DNA of 64,000 nt from assembly GCF_001434395.1 (NCBI RefSeq), contig NZ_AZFS01000054.1, positions 38,521 through 102,520 of the forward strand. The letters run 5' to 3'. This document shows, piece by piece, positions 1 through 9,464 of this stretch. Both the position numbers and the translations under genes were made by a program. Within the stretch, counting starts at the first letter, position 1. The number at the start of each line of letters is the position of its first letter. Below the pieces are notes generated by a model. That model searched no databases. It saw only the letters and a program-made list of their open reading frames with translations, and was not told the DNA's origin. The stretch comes from Levilactobacillus hammesii DSM 16381 (lineage in GTDB: Bacteria > Bacillota > Bacilli > Lactobacillales > Lactobacillaceae).

Positions 1-937
1 CGGCATTTGGAATCCAATCATTTTCAGCTTGGGCGAATGGGTAAATGCTATCTGGTGCAGCTACCCGGCCGATTGGGGCGTCCAAGGACATGATCTTTTC
101 TTCGGCAATGTCGGAAGCCACAACAGCGCCAACACCGGCCATCCGTTGTGCTTCTTGAACAACAACGACCTTGTGGGTCTTGTCTACGGAAGCAAAGATG
201 GTGTCCGTGTCAATTGGTGACAAGGAACGCAGGTCAATGACTTCAGCCGAGATATTATCCTTAGCCAAAGCATCAGCAGCCGTCAATGATTCGTTAACTT
301 CTGCACTGTAGGCCACGATGGTAATATCCGTACCTTCGCGAACCACCTTAGCAGAATCTAGCGGAACCGTGTACTTTTCATCGGGAACTTCATCCTTCAT
401 TGAACGGTAAAGTTTCAGGTTTTCCATAAACAGAACGGGATCATCGCTTTCTACAGCGGAGATGATCAAGCCCTTGGCATCATATGGATTAGCTGGGGTA
501 ACTACCCGTAACCCGGGTGTGCTGGTAAAGTAGTTTTCCAAGTTATCGGCATGCATTTCGGCGGTATGTGTCCCCCCACCAAATGGTGTCCGTACTGTAA
601 CTGGGAAGTTCTTTTGACCACCAAACCGGTAGTGGTCACGTGCTAATTGGCCAACAATCCCATCCATGGCTTCGAACGTAAAGCCCATGAATTGGATTTC
701 TGGAATTGGCCGCCAACCGGTCAGTGATAAACCAATTGCCAAACCTAAAATTCCTGATTCAGCCAATGGGGTATCGAAAACCCGGTCTTCACCATACTTG
801 TCTTGCAGACCAACCGTGGTCCGGAAGACACCACCGTTTTTACCAACATCTTCACCGAAGATCAAAGTCTTGGGATCGTCGTTTAAGACTTGATCCAGAC
901 CAGAAGTGATCGCTTTAATATACGTCATTTTAGCCAT
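1..937 (-). CDS. pdhB: Pyruvate dehydrogenase E1 component subunit beta (3' end cut by window)
   Basis: Transketolase-like beta subunit of the E1 enzyme, which with PdhA decarboxylates pyruvate on thiamine diphosphate and hands the acetyl group to E2 lipoamide. The visible 312 codons start [16 protein letters not shown] and contain the family signatures [15 protein letters not shown] and [14 protein letters not shown] motifs (here [12 protein letters not shown]). The family is normally about 325 residues, so only the last few are missing past base 1. The ATG at 937 lies 2 bases after the pdhA stop, so translation is probably coupled. E2 and E3 genes would be expected beyond the left edge. Confidence 0.96.
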   Translation of the reverse strand, partial: MAKMTYIKAITSGLDQVLNDDPKTLIFGEDVGKNGGVFRTTVGLQDKYGEDRVFDTPLAESGILGLAIGLSLTGWRPIPEIQFMGFTFEAMDGIVGQLARDHYRFGGQKNFPVTVRTPFGGGTHTAEMHADNLENYFTSTPGLRVVTPANPYDAKGLIISAVESDDPVLFMENLKLYRSMKDEVPDEKYTVPLDSAKVVREGTDITIVAYSAEVNESLTAADALAKDNISAEVIDLRSLSPIDTDTIFASVDKTHKVVVVQEAQRMAGVGAVVASDIAEEKIMSLDAPIGRVAAPDSIYPFAQAENDWIPNA

Positions 938-939
938 GA

Positions 940-2055
940 TTACTTCGACTCCTTTGCTTCGAATTCTGCAATTTGCTTCTTAACCGCTGGAGTAGGAACA
1001 TTGTAAGTCCACTTCAGGAAGTCGGAAACCTTTTGTGCTGGTGCTGCTTCCGCTTCCTTCATTGCTTCCTTAAATTCGTCTTTGTATTCGTCGACTAATT
1101 TGTCTTCTTGATCTTGAGACCAAACACCCTTGTCCGTTAAGACTTTCCGCATCCGAATCAATGGGTCAGCATCGAACCAAGGCTTTTCTTCTTCCTTTGT
1201 CCGGTAACGTGAAGGATCATCCCCAGCTGAGGAGTGCGCACCGTAACGGTAAGTCAAGGTTTCAATCACGACTGGACCATTTCCGGCAGCGGCAAAGTCA
1301 CGGGCAGCTTTAGAAACTTCGTGAACGGCCACGATATCCATCCCATCTACTTGGACGGAAGGAACACCCATGGCAACCGCTTTTTGAGCTAAGGTTTCAG
1401 CACCAGTTTGCTTGTAACGTGGTACGGAAATTGCCCAACCGTTATTTTGAACGAAGAATACGGCTGGTGCTTGGAAGGCACTGGTGAAGTTAACCCCTTC
1501 GTACCAGTCCCCTTGTGATGTCCCACCATCACCGGTGTAAACAAAGGCAACGCGGTCTTCGTCGCCATTCTTCTTGATCCCCAAAGCAACGCCGGCAGTT
1601 TCAACGTATTGGGCACCGATAATAATTTGTGGGAAGAGCATGTTAGGATTTTCATGTTGATTTCCTTGAACGTGACCCTTGGACCATAAGAAACCTTTTG
1701 CAACAGTTGTACCGTGTTGAATCATTTGTGGTAAATCACGGTAAGCAGGTAATAGGAAGTCATTTTCTTTAAATGCTGTAACACTTCCCATTTCACTGGC
1801 TTCCTCACCGGCAGTTGGAGCATAGAAACCGAGGCGACCCTGACGGGAGAAGTTCATTGTTTGTTCGTGTAGCGTACGCTCCCAAACCATTTTCTTCATG
1901 AAGTCAACAAGTTGGTCATCTGAATATTTTGCCAACGTGTCTGGATCAACAACCTTCCCTTCCCGGTCAATGACTTGCACCGGGTGCTTATATGGGTCGG
2001 CCATCGTAGCTTTGATTTTGGCAAAGTCTACAATCTGTTTGCTTCCATTAGCCAT
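940..2055 (-). CDS. pdhA: Pyruvate dehydrogenase E1 component subunit alpha
   Basis: The alpha subunit binds thiamine diphosphate in the E1 heterotetramer. The TPP motif is visible as [15 protein letters not shown] (about residues 175-190), and the phosphorylation-loop region as [17 protein letters not shown]. Length 371 aa is normal. A GTG at 2064 opens the longest frame, but it sits only 3 bases from the AAAGGAAA ribosome site; the ATG at 2055 ([11 protein letters not shown]) is better spaced and fits the family N-terminus. First gene of the pdh operon, read from the promoter at 2133-2161. Confidence 0.96.
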   Translation of the reverse strand: MANGSKQIVDFAKIKATMADPYKHPVQVIDREGKVVDPDTLAKYSDDQLVDFMKKMVWERTLHEQTMNFSRQGRLGFYAPTAGEEASEMGSVTAFKENDFLLPAYRDLPQMIQHGTTVAKGFLWSKGHVQGNQHENPNMLFPQIIIGAQYVETAGVALGIKKNGDEDRVAFVYTGDGGTSQGDWYEGVNFTSAFQAPAVFFVQNNGWAISVPRYKQTGAETLAQKAVAMGVPSVQVDGMDIVAVHEVSKAARDFAAAGNGPVVIETLTYRYGAHSSAGDDPSRYRTKEEEKPWFDADPLIRMRKVLTDKGVWSQDQEDKLVDEYKDEFKEAMKEAEAAPAQKVSDFLKWTYNVPTPAVKKQIAEFEAKESK

Positions 2056-2132
2056 AAGTAACACTTTCCTTTCACTTGATATGAAATTGTTAACAAGAGT
2101 GAGTTAACGTTGCGTTTCCTGACTACACCCCT

Positions 2133-2161
2133 AAAGTACCATTTTTTCACAACCGTTGCAA
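2133..2161 (-). promoter_or_regulatory. Promoter of the pdh operon
   Basis: On the minus strand there is a -35 TTGCAA (2156-2161), a 17-base spacer and a -10 TACTTT (2133-2138), giving a leader of about 70 bases before pdhA. Sigma-A type by inspection only. Confidence 0.6.
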
Positions 2162-2246
2162 GCCCTTTCATTAACGTAAATAAAGGTTTTAGGATAAAAC
2201 TTTGATGGTGCTTGTGATTACCCGCTTTCGTCAATTTTAATGTATG

Positions 2247-2258
2247 GAAAACGTTTTC
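2247..2258. promoter_or_regulatory. Perfect 12-bp palindrome between pdhA and def, cre-like
   Basis: GAAAACGTTTTC is a perfect palindrome about 85 bp upstream of the pdh -35 and 13 bp upstream of the def -35. It resembles a catabolite-response element core but misses the consensus at two positions, so CcpA binding is only a guess. Confidence 0.35.
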
Positions 2259-2270
2259 TTTCATTTCATT

Positions 2271-2298
2271 TTGTCGCCGTGATATGTTAGAATATAGA
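2271..2298 (+). promoter_or_regulatory. Promoter of def
   Basis: TTGTCG (2271-2276), 16-base spacer, TATAGA (2293-2298), about 30 bases ahead of the def ribosome site GCGGAGG. Confidence 0.5.
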
Positions 2299-2330
2299 CT
2301 AGTTATGAATAATTTGCGGAGGTAATGCTC

Positions 2331-2891
2331 TTGTTTCTCATGAAAGATATTGTCAGAGATGGCGATCCCGTACTGCGTAAGGAAGCGGCAGAAGTCACTT
2401 TCCCTCTATCCGCAGAGGATCAGCAACTCGCTAAAGACTTAATGGAATACTTGGTGGTCTCCCAAGACCCCGAACAATGTAAGAAGTATGGCTTGCGCGC
2501 CGGCGTTGGCCTGGCAGCACCTCAAGTGGGCGTTTCCAAAAAGATGGCCTCCGTATTGGTTCCACCAGCAGAAGATAACGGTAAATCCCCCTTCACTGAT
2601 GTGATTATCAACCCGGTCATCGTTTCGGAATCCGTTCAACTTGGTGCCCTGACCGAAGGAGAAGGTTGTCTTTCCGTCGATAAGGATGTGCCTGGTTTCG
2701 TGCCTCGTCACGACCGCATCACGTTGCGGTACTACGACGTCAACGGTGAAAAGCACCAGCTACGGTTAAAGAACTACCCTGCTATTGTGTGTCAACATGA
2801 AATCGACCACTTGCATGGGACCTTGTTCTACGACCACATCGACAAGGACCAACCGTTCAGTCGTGCTGAAGATACCATTATGATTGAGTAA
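2331..2891 (+). CDS. def: Peptide deformylase
   Basis: Removes the N-formyl group from nascent proteins as they leave the ribosome. All three metal-site motifs are present: [10 protein letters not shown] (motif I, about residues 60-70), EGCLSV (motif II with the Cys ligand) and HEIDH (motif III with two His ligands and the catalytic Glu). The 186 aa length and the long insert between motifs I and II are typical of type 2 Gram-positive enzymes. An ATG at 2325 lies only 2 bases after GGAGG; the TTG at 2331 is 8 bases away and gives [16 protein letters not shown], the usual family N-terminus, so TTG is the likely start. Confidence 0.95.
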   Translation: MFLMKDIVRDGDPVLRKEAAEVTFPLSAEDQQLAKDLMEYLVVSQDPEQCKKYGLRAGVGLAAPQVGVSKKMASVLVPPAEDNGKSPFTDVIINPVIVSESVQLGALTEGEGCLSVDKDVPGFVPRHDRITLRYYDVNGEKHQLRLKNYPAIVCQHEIDHLHGTLFYDHIDKDQPFSRAEDTIMIE

Positions 2892-2898
2892 TTTTTTG

Positions 2899-2953
2899 AA
2901 AAAAGTGGCGTGGCTTTCACAATTTTTTTGCGAAGGCCACACCACTTTTTTTA
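2899..2953. terminator. Bidirectional terminator between def and the 2955 gene
   Basis: A near-perfect stem (AAAAAAGTGG..GTGGC pairing with GCCAC..CCACTTTTTTT) with T-runs on both sides ends def on the plus strand and the convergent 2955-3461 gene on the minus strand. Confidence 0.8.
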
Positions 2954-2954
2954 G

Positions 2955-3461
2955 TTATTTTATTGACTTAACTACGGGATCATCCAACTTTTTAAGATCT
3001 TTCAAATATTCAACGGTGGATTCATTCATCAGATAGGCCACGTCAAGGTGGAGTTCTCCGGTATAGACCCAGATGTCACTCACGATAAAGGCAGAGCCGG
3101 TGGTCACCGACTTAACCTCGTGATCCGCACAGAAATCCGCTAAGGCCTGATTAAACGCCCGCTCCAACTCTGGCAACCGGCGTTCCGTATCCAGTCCAGC
3201 AGGAAAACTATACTCAAACGACATGACACCCCGCCCCCAAACATCGGCAACCGTCTCGGCCGCTTCAATCTGACATTCCGGTTCGGTCAGGACGTCCTCG
3301 TTAACTAACCGCTGAAGGGCCGCCTTGACCGCCACATCTGTCTCATCCTGGGCAGAGCGCCGAACAATTCGGGTCGCCCGCTGGACAATGGTGCGGTGAA
3401 TCATTTCATATATCACGATGGCAATGATAATCCCAATGATGATCTCTACTATTAATGCCAT
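2955..3461 (-). CDS. Conserved small membrane-anchored protein of unknown function
   Basis: 168 aa. The N-terminus MALIVEIIIGIIIAIVIYEM is a single strongly hydrophobic anchor followed by Arg-rich residues (HRTIVQRATRIVRR), then a soluble, mostly acidic domain of about 130 residues. I do not recognise a catalytic motif. The ATG at 3461 is 5 bases after GGAGGAG; the in-frame GTG at 3479 has no ribosome site and would overlap this one. Convergent with def and divergent from rpoY-rnjA; no operon partner. Confidence 0.7.
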   Translation of the reverse strand: MALIVEIIIGIIIAIVIYEMIHRTIVQRATRIVRRSAQDETDVAVKAALQRLVNEDVLTEPECQIEAAETVADVWGRGVMSFEYSFPAGLDTERRLPELERAFNQALADFCADHEVKSVTTGSAFIVSDIWVYTGELHLDVAYLMNESTVEYLKDLKKLDDPVVKSIK

Positions 3462-3526
3462 GGCGTCTCCTCCGTTCACTTTGCGTTAGCTTAATCATAG
3501 CATGTTTTGCCGGCCAGTGGTAATTC

Positions 3527-3555
3527 TATACAATCGCCTGAAACTATGCTAAAAT
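3527..3555 (+). promoter_or_regulatory. Promoter of rpoY-rnjA
   Basis: TATACA (3527-3532), 17-base spacer ending in TG-C, then TAAAAT (3550-3555), an extended -10 element, about 85 bases ahead of the rpoY ribosome site. Confidence 0.5.
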
Positions 3556-3652
3556 TGTGCTAATTGTTGTGTAAGCAACCCGCAGTTCGGAAGGACCCAT
3601 GACTCGCCGCAATGCTGACGAGTTAAATTATTTTGTTAAAGGAGTTTTGTCA

Positions 3653-3871
3653 GTGATTTATAAAGTTTATTACCAAAACGATCAAAAACGGAATCCTAAG
3701 CGCGAGGATACCCATTCTCTTTACTTGGAAGCGGACACCGAAGTTGAAGCTCGGGCCCAAGTAGAGGCACACACGGAACACAATATCGAATTCATTGAAG
3801 CAATCGAGGGGAACACGCTCGCTTACGAACAACAGAATCCGAATTACAAATTAACGGAGTTTAATGAATGA
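3653..3871 (+). CDS. rpoY: RNA polymerase subunit epsilon (DUF1447)
   Basis: Small auxiliary subunit of RNA polymerase found in Firmicutes, nearly always next to RNase J1. The 72-residue product begins [18 protein letters not shown] and contains the typical [13 protein letters not shown] and [17 protein letters not shown] stretches. An ATG at 3599 opens the frame 18 codons earlier, but the GTG at 3653 sits 8 bases after AAAGGAG and gives the family length of about 70 aa. The stop overlaps the rnjA start by 4 bases (ATGA), so the two are translationally coupled. Confidence 0.9.
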   Translation: MIYKVYYQNDQKRNPKREDTHSLYLEADTEVEARAQVEAHTEHNIEFIEAIEGNTLAYEQQNPNYKLTEFNE

Positions 3872-5547
3872 ACAAGTTAAACGTCAAAAATAACGAGACT
3901 GCTATCTTTGGCGTGGGTGGACTTGGCGAAATCGGAAAAAACACTTACGGCATTCAATTTCAGGACGAAATTATTCTGATTGATGCTGGGATTAAATTTC
4001 CCGAAGACGAACTATTAGGGATCGACTACGTTATTCCTGATTATCAATACCTCGTTGAAAACCAAGCCAAGATCAAGGCGCTAGTGATTACCCACGGCCA
4101 CGAAGATCATATTGGCGGTATCCCGTATTTGTTAAAGGCCCTGAACGTACCAGTCTATGCTGGTCCCCTGGCCTTAGCATTAATCAAGAACAAGCTTGAA
4201 GAACACGGATTACTTAAATCGACTGAACTACACGCAATTGACGATGATACTGTGCTTAAATTCCGGAAGATGAGTGTGACTTTCTTCCGGACGACCCACT
4301 CAATTCCCGATACCTTGGGGGTTGCTGTTCACACACCAGTCGGCACGATTGTGGAAACGGGTGACTATAAGTTCGACTTAACTCCCGTTACCAACCAGCC
4401 GCCTGATCTGCAAAAGATGGCGAAGCTGGGCGATGAAGGCGTGTTATGTCTGATGTCTGACAGTACCAACGCCGAACGTCCAATTTGGACCAAATCAGAA
4501 AAATGGGTTGGTAAATCCATTCGCAAGATTTTCGACCAAGTTGAAGGCCGCGTCATCTTTGCGACATTCGCATCCAACATCTCACGTATCGAGACGGCTT
4601 GCGAGGTTGCTTTGGCTCACGGTCGTAAGATTGCCGTCTTTGGACGGTCAATGGAAGCGGCTATCGTCAACGGTCGTGAACTGGGTTACTTGAACATCCC
4701 CGATGATGCTTTGGTGGATGCCAACACGATCCGTTCCCTCCCTGCCGAAAAAGTCATGATCCTCTGTACCGGTTCGCAAGGTGAGCCCATGGCTGCCTTG
4801 TCACGAATCGCGAACGGGACCCACCGGCAAATTGCGATCCAACCTGGCGACACGGTCGTCTTCTCCAGTAACCCAATCCCTGGGAACACCATCTCGGTTA
4901 ATCGGGTCATTAACGAATTGGAAGAAGCCGGCGCGAACGTCATTCACGGTAAGGTCAACAACATCCATACTTCCGGTCACGGTGGTCAAGAAGAACAGAA
5001 GCTGATGCTCCGGCTGATGCAACCGAAGTTCTTTATGCCTATTCATGGGGAATACCGGATGTTGAAGATTCACACCGAGTTGGCTGAACAGTGTGGCGTG
5101 CCACTGGACCACAGTTTCATCCTGCAAAATGGGGATGTTCTGGCCCTGACCCAAGACTCTGCACGGGTTGCCGGTCACTTCACCGCTGGCGATGTCTACA
5201 TCGACGGCTCTGGTATCGGTGATATTGGCAATGTGGTCTTACGCGATCGCCAACTGCTTTCCGAAGAAGGCCTCGTGGTCGTCGTTGCCACCATTGATCT
5301 CAAGAACCAAGAAATCAAGGCTGGCCCTGACCTCTTGTCCCGTGGTTTCGTCTACATGCGCGAATCCGGTGAGCTTCTAAATGAAGGTCGTCGGCGCGTC
5401 TTCCAGACGATCCGGCGGGCAATGCGGAATCCGAAGGCAACTGAAGCTTCAATCCGTAACGCGGTCATTGATGACCTCCAAAACTTCCTCTTTGCGAAGA
5501 CGGAACGTCACCCAATGATCCTGCCAATGTTCATTATGACCAAGTAA
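3868..5547 (+). CDS. rnjA: Ribonuclease J1
   Basis: Metallo-beta-lactamase/beta-CASP ribonuclease with endonuclease and 5'-3' exonuclease activity, central to RNA decay in Firmicutes. The zinc-site motif HGHEDHIGG is at about residue 76; other family features are [29 protein letters not shown], the beta-CASP stretch [11 protein letters not shown], and HTSGHG and [11 protein letters not shown] near residues 370-390. Length 559 aa matches RNase J1. It overlaps rpoY by 4 bases, and a strong terminator follows. Confidence 0.96.
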   Translation: MNKLNVKNNETAIFGVGGLGEIGKNTYGIQFQDEIILIDAGIKFPEDELLGIDYVIPDYQYLVENQAKIKALVITHGHEDHIGGIPYLLKALNVPVYAGPLALALIKNKLEEHGLLKSTELHAIDDDTVLKFRKMSVTFFRTTHSIPDTLGVAVHTPVGTIVETGDYKFDLTPVTNQPPDLQKMAKLGDEGVLCLMSDSTNAERPIWTKSEKWVGKSIRKIFDQVEGRVIFATFASNISRIETACEVALAHGRKIAVFGRSMEAAIVNGRELGYLNIPDDALVDANTIRSLPAEKVMILCTGSQGEPMAALSRIANGTHRQIAIQPGDTVVFSSNPIPGNTISVNRVINELEEAGANVIHGKVNNIHTSGHGGQEEQKLMLRLMQPKFFMPIHGEYRMLKIHTELAEQCGVPLDHSFILQNGDVLALTQDSARVAGHFTAGDVYIDGSGIGDIGNVVLRDRQLLSEEGLVVVVATIDLKNQEIKAGPDLLSRGFVYMRESGELLNEGRRRVFQTIRRAMRNPKATEASIRNAVIDDLQNFLFAKTERHPMILPMFIMTK

Positions 5548-5557
5548 ATCTGATTTT

Positions 5558-5588
5558 AAAGGGATGCCATCGCTGGCATCCCTTTTGA
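5558..5588 (+). terminator. Terminator of rpoY-rnjA
   Basis: Perfect 12-bp stem AAAGGGATGCCA / TGGCATCCCTTT with a 4-base loop and trailing T's. The 280 bases after it, up to dagK, hold no gene I can support. Confidence 0.85.
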
Positions 5589-5836
5589 TTTGGCACGGCA
5601 TTTTCCTCCACTTCTAACAAACGATTGTTGAAACGTGAAATCCGCCCTAACCGATTTCCACTCAGGCCCCATAACCGCCCCTTCCCCGCATCTTTTTTCC
5701 GCTGACCACTCTTCCAGATAGGGGCTAATGACCCAAGGGTGACGCTCATCTAGCAGTGTAAGCCTTTTCTTTCGGGAGAATCTTACGACTCGGCAAAGTT
5801 ACGCTAGAATCACTAGGCAGTTTCGTCGATTTCGTT

Positions 5837-5842
5837 TATAAT
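5837..5842 (+). promoter_or_regulatory. -10 element of the lipid kinase gene
   Basis: Perfect TATAAT 29 bases before the start codon; the -35 at 17 bases (TAGGCA) is poor. Confidence 0.45.
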
Positions 5843-5871
5843 AGTGAGGATTAATAATTGAGAGGAGAAGT

Positions 5872-6834
5872 ATGGTGAGTGTCCAGTTCTATATCATCTT
5901 AAACGAGCACGCGGGGAGTGGTCGCGCTAAGGTCTTGTGGCCTGAAATCAAGCAACAGCTCGATGACGCCCAAGTCTCCTACCAGCTCGCCATTTCAGAA
6001 TACGCCAACCATGCGATTCTTTTAAGCGAGCAATTTGCAAAACAATTACCTGATGAACCCCATCAAAACTGGGTGGTTCTCGCCGTTGGTGGCGATGGCA
6101 CCCTGCATGAAGCCATTAATGGGCTCACCAAACAACCACGGACTTACCCCATTCCGGTCGCCTACTTACCGATTGGTTCCGGCAACGATTTTGCCCGGGG
6201 AGCCGGTATGGCACTCAAGTGGCAGGACGCGCTCAAACAAGTCGTTCAGTGTACCCATGCCACCGACTATGACATCGGCAGCTACGATGAAACCATTAAA
6301 CAAGAACGCGGTGTCTTCACGAATAACCTGGGAATTGGCTTTGATGCTGCCATCATTTCACAGGCCAATCAATCCAAGGCCAAGGTTTGGCTCAACAAAC
6401 ACCACATGGGTAAGCTGTCCTACCTGGCCTCAGCACTCGATGTTTATTACAACCAGACCGGTTTTACCCTGACGGTTCACGTGGGTAATCAGCGTGATAT
6501 TTATCCCAATGCCTTCCTGGTAACGACCACGAACCACCCCTACTTTGGCGGCGGTGTGGGGATCGTTCCCGATGCCACCATCGACGATCATCAACTTCAC
6601 CTAGTCGTCATTGAGAAGCCAAATTTCTTCAAATTGATGTGGTTGGCGCTTCGTCTCGCATTTAAGCGTCATTTGACGTCTAAGGCCGTTCACTACTATC
6701 AGGCATCAAGTGTCCACCTTACCGTTCCGGCCATCGAATACGGCCAATTAGACGGCGAAGAGATGGGTGGTCGCTTCTTCGATGTCTACGTTGGCCTCAA
6801 ACAATATCCATTCTGGTTTGATACGACTATTTAG
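5872..6834 (+). CDS. dagK: Diacylglycerol kinase family lipid kinase
   Basis: YegS/DagK-type lipid kinase of 320 aa, which likely phosphorylates diacylglycerol released during lipoteichoic-acid synthesis so that it re-enters phospholipid synthesis. Signatures are NEHAGSGRA near the N-terminus, VGGDGTLHEAINGL (about residues 72-86, the nucleotide site) and PIGSGNDFARG (about 102-112). The C-terminal beta-sandwich carries QLDGEEMGGR. A GAGGAG site lies 4 bases before the ATG; a GTG one codon in is also possible. Single-gene unit. Confidence 0.88.
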   Translation: MVSVQFYIILNEHAGSGRAKVLWPEIKQQLDDAQVSYQLAISEYANHAILLSEQFAKQLPDEPHQNWVVLAVGGDGTLHEAINGLTKQPRTYPIPVAYLPIGSGNDFARGAGMALKWQDALKQVVQCTHATDYDIGSYDETIKQERGVFTNNLGIGFDAAIISQANQSKAKVWLNKHHMGKLSYLASALDVYYNQTGFTLTVHVGNQRDIYPNAFLVTTTNHPYFGGGVGIVPDATIDDHQLHLVVIEKPNFFKLMWLALRLAFKRHLTSKAVHYYQASSVHLTVPAIEYGQLDGEEMGGRFFDVYVGLKQYPFWFDTTI

Positions 6835-6872
6835 ACCAGATCAATCTGCTTTCTGAAAAGCATCGTGTCATC

Positions 6873-6914
6873 AAAGAGCGTCGTCCCGAGTTTTCCGGTG
6901 ACGATGCTCTTTTT
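6873..6914 (+). terminator. Terminator of dagK
   Basis: Stem AAGAGC.TCGTC / GACGA.GCTCTT with trailing T's on the plus strand. Confidence 0.75.
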
Positions 6915-6983
6915 GTCGTCCAATTTAAGGCTGGGTTACAGGCCATTTCCAAGTAACCGGCCACTCTAGCAGACCCCACCCCA

Positions 6984-7021
6984 TAAAAAAAGTCCCATCG
7001 TCATTTTCAACGATAGGACTC
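6984..7021 (-). terminator. Terminator of the 7053 gene
   Basis: Stem AGTCC.ATCGT / ACGAT.GGACT; read on the minus strand it is followed by a run of seven T's. Confidence 0.75.
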
Positions 7022-7052
7022 ACTGACGACCGTAATCGTCAATAGTTTATGA

Positions 7053-7259
7053 TTAATCTTCCGAAGCATCCATTGCTTCCAGAATCATGTCTAGCTGAGC
7101 GCACTTATTACTGAGGTAGTTCATTTCCTCACCATATCGCGGTTCAATCTGTACGGTTTCCCTAGTACTTTGAACAGTTGCGGATTCCTTTTCTTTCAAC
7201 GTGGCTAGCTGTGAATTAGCCTGCCGATACTCTTCCAGAATCTCTACCCGATTACTCAT
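7053..7259 (-). CDS. Small hypothetical protein, predicted coiled coil
   Basis: 68 aa, highly charged and helical (ILEEYRQANSQLATLKEKE ... YLSNKCAQLDMILEAMDASED), with no membrane segment and no motif I can name. An AAAGGAG site supports it as a real gene: spacing is 7 bases to a GTG at 7262 and 10 bases to the ATG at 7259, so the start is uncertain by one codon. It has its own terminator and lies between dagK (convergent) and the LysM hydrolase. Confidence 0.6.
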   Translation of the reverse strand: MSNRVEILEEYRQANSQLATLKEKESATVQSTRETVQIEPRYGEEMNYLSNKCAQLDMILEAMDASED

Positions 7260-7403
7260 CACTACACAACTCCTTTAACAAATATAGTTTTTGATTCCCG
7301 TTTCTTAAACGACTAAAAGGAATCATACCACTTGCTAACGGATTTGTTAACGATTATCTTAAACTTTTTCAACGAATTTCATAAACTTTTCAACTGCAAC
7401 CGA

Positions 7404-8981
7404 TTACTTAACCGTCCCAGCAAAGGATGGCATAAAGTACTTACTGATCTGATGAACCTGAACGTTTTGCCCAACGGTTGGGGCGTCAACGAATTGATTG
7501 TTGCCTAAGTAGATTGCATCATGGTAAGTGGCCCCTTTTGAGCCCCAGAAGAGAATGTCGCCCGGTTTAGCTGAACCAACTGAATGGGTTGAAACATAGG
7601 CTTCTTGCGATACCGTGTTATGTGGTAAGCTGATGCCCATTGCGTTCTTGTACACGTAAGCAACTAAGCCAGAACAGTCCATCCCGCTTAAGGAAGAGCC
7701 GCCCCATACGTAAGGAATATTGGCGGAGGACAATTTCAATGCCAGACCGGTTACGGAACCACTGGTCAAACCAGCCGTATTAGTGGTCTTCTTAGCACTG
7801 CTGCTGGTCGTAGCCGTTGCTGAAGAACTCGTCGATGAAGAGCTGGTTGCTGCCGTTTGTGTATTGTTTGTCGCCGCTGCCTTAGCAGCTTGCTTCTTAA
7901 CGGCAGATTGCGTCGTGGTTCTGATCCGTTTGGTCGTCGTGGTTGCCGTTGCATTCTGGCTACCCGTCTGCTTCTGAGCTTGACTGTTACTGCTCGTCAC
8001 AGCGCTAGACGGCGACGTTGACGTTGCAGATGGGGTGCTGCTCTGAGCGGTACTGGATTGTGACTGTGCAGATACACGCGATGCAGGCGTTGCAGAACGT
8101 GTCGGCCGTTGTTGGCTTTGCACCGACTGACTCGATTGACTTGACGTCGACGTCGTAGCAGACGTTGTTGGTGTCGTGTTCGAGCTAGCAGAAGAGGTGC
8201 TGGTGGAACTGCTTGGTGCTGATGACGTCACGCTAGATGACTGTGCCGTACTGCTACTGTTCGTGGCCGTTCTTGCCAGGCCTGAACGAGACGTGACACC
8301 GGCATTCGTGTGATTGTCCTTAACACTGCTGCTCGTTGCTGCAGAACGTGTGGTGCTCGTGCTAGAAGAGCTTGTGGACTGTTTCGTCGTTGACTGTGAT
8401 GCGGTCGTCGCCTGAGAACTCGTAGCGGCGGCACTCTGTTTTTGTTGTTGCTTGCTGGCAGCGGCTTGCTGCTGGGCCACAATCTGAGCCTGAACGGCAT
8501 TAGCCTTTTGCGTTGACTGCTGGGTTGCGCTACGCGTAGTGGTGGTCTGGCTGCCTGAATCTACCTTGCCGGAAGCCGCTGCACTCCCCCGTGGAATGGT
8601 CAGTTGCTGGCCCACACTCAAGACATCACCCGACATGTGATTAGCTTTTTGTAGTTGTGCGACGGTGAGATGATATTGCTGTGCTAAGTCCCACAGCGTA
8701 TCGCCGGACTTAACCGTGTAATTCTGTGTCGTCTTAGCAGATCGAACTTGTAACTTCTGTCCGACGAAAATCAGGTCGGTTTTACTGTCAATCGAATTTT
8801 GCGCTTCGAGGTCATCAATCGAAACCCCGAGTTTTTGTGAAAGTTCCCAAACGGTGTCGCCCTGCTTGACTTGAATACTATCGGCATTAGCGGTAATCGT
8901 TGCTCCGGCTGCCAAGGCACCCATGGCCCCAACAACCCCAACCAGTGCTTTTGTTTTTCGTTGTCCTGTACTCATTTTCAA
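7404..8981 (-). CDS. Secreted LysM / NlpC-P60 peptidoglycan endopeptidase
   Basis: About 525 aa. A signal peptide (ALVGVVGAMGALAAG..ANA) is followed by two LysM domains (IQVKQGDTVWELSQKLGV and YTVKSGDTLWDLAQQYHL, roughly residues 35-130). Next comes a linker of about 270 residues made almost entirely of Ser, Thr, Ala and Gln, then a C-terminal NlpC/P60 domain with catalytic Cys in MDCSGLVAYVY and His in YHDAIYLGNN. Such enzymes cut stem peptides in the septal wall. ATG 8975 is 13 bases from AAAGGA, while the TTG at 8981 is 7 bases away and is used here; a GTG at 8987 is too close. The linker is a plausible O-glycosylation target (see findings). Confidence 0.88.
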   Translation of the reverse strand: MKMSTGQRKTKALVGVVGAMGALAAGATITANADSIQVKQGDTVWELSQKLGVSIDDLEAQNSIDSKTDLIFVGQKLQVRSAKTTQNYTVKSGDTLWDLAQQYHLTVAQLQKANHMSGDVLSVGQQLTIPRGSAAASGKVDSGSQTTTTRSATQQSTQKANAVQAQIVAQQQAAASKQQQKQSAAATSSQATTASQSTTKQSTSSSSTSTTRSAATSSSVKDNHTNAGVTSRSGLARTATNSSSTAQSSSVTSSAPSSSTSTSSASSNTTPTTSATTSTSSQSSQSVQSQQRPTRSATPASRVSAQSQSSTAQSSTPSATSTSPSSAVTSSNSQAQKQTGSQNATATTTTKRIRTTTQSAVKKQAAKAAATNNTQTAATSSSSTSSSATATTSSSAKKTTNTAGLTSGSVTGLALKLSSANIPYVWGGSSLSGMDCSGLVAYVYKNAMGISLPHNTVSQEAYVSTHSVGSAKPGDILFWGSKGATYHDAIYLGNNQFVDAPTVGQNVQVHQISKYFMPSFAGTVK

Positions 8982-9464
8982 CAACACGTCCTTTTATGAC
9001 TTTTTTTCAAACGCAGATGAACGCGAAAATTTCGCTCATTAAGCAATTAACTTCCGGTCGTTCATAGTAAATACGAATCACAAATTAATATTACCACACG
9101 TTTTCCCAGTTCCTTGTGAAATATTAAGGAAATCATAACGGATTCTTAAGGCTGAACGACTGTTCCCATTTTTTAATTTGTGAAAAGCCATATCTCCTGA
9201 AAGCACTGGTGTTAAGCCTTTAAGCGGTTACATTTTACGAACCCTTGTTCTGGACACTTTTAAATTCAGCGATTTCACAGTCGTTGAAGGCCTCAAACAG
9301 TTGCTTGACCGAAAATAATTGCAGAATACAAATTGGCCCTGACAACGCTTTCTGTAGGTTACAATCGGTAAAATTTGTTGCGACTTTGTGAAATCAAAAA
9401 TTTTTGCACAAAAAAACGGGAGAAAGTCTCCCGTTGGTTAGTAATCTCGCCGTTCTGACTGTCT
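8982..9464. other. Gene-free interval upstream of the LysM hydrolase
   Basis: About 480 bases without a supportable gene. It holds a candidate extended -10 for the LysM gene on the minus strand (TGG-TAATAT, TAATAT at 9088-9093, without a good -35) and, at its right end, the terminator of the DUF1002 gene. The remainder is AT-rich with nothing I recognise. Confidence 0.5.
9409..9436 (-). terminator. Terminator of the DUF1002 gene
   Basis: Perfect 9-bp stem AACGGGAGA / TCTCCCGTT with a 3-base loop, followed on the minus strand by a T-run. Confidence 0.85.

Noticed and set aside
2028..2264. A 78-codon minus-strand frame upstream of pdhA
   Set aside because: It spans the pdh promoter and leader and overlaps the pdhA start; no ribosome site.
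7720..8500. Open frames on both strands across the LysM hydrolase linker
   Set aside because: They mirror the biased Ser/Thr/Ala codons of the linker and have no ribosome sites or family features.
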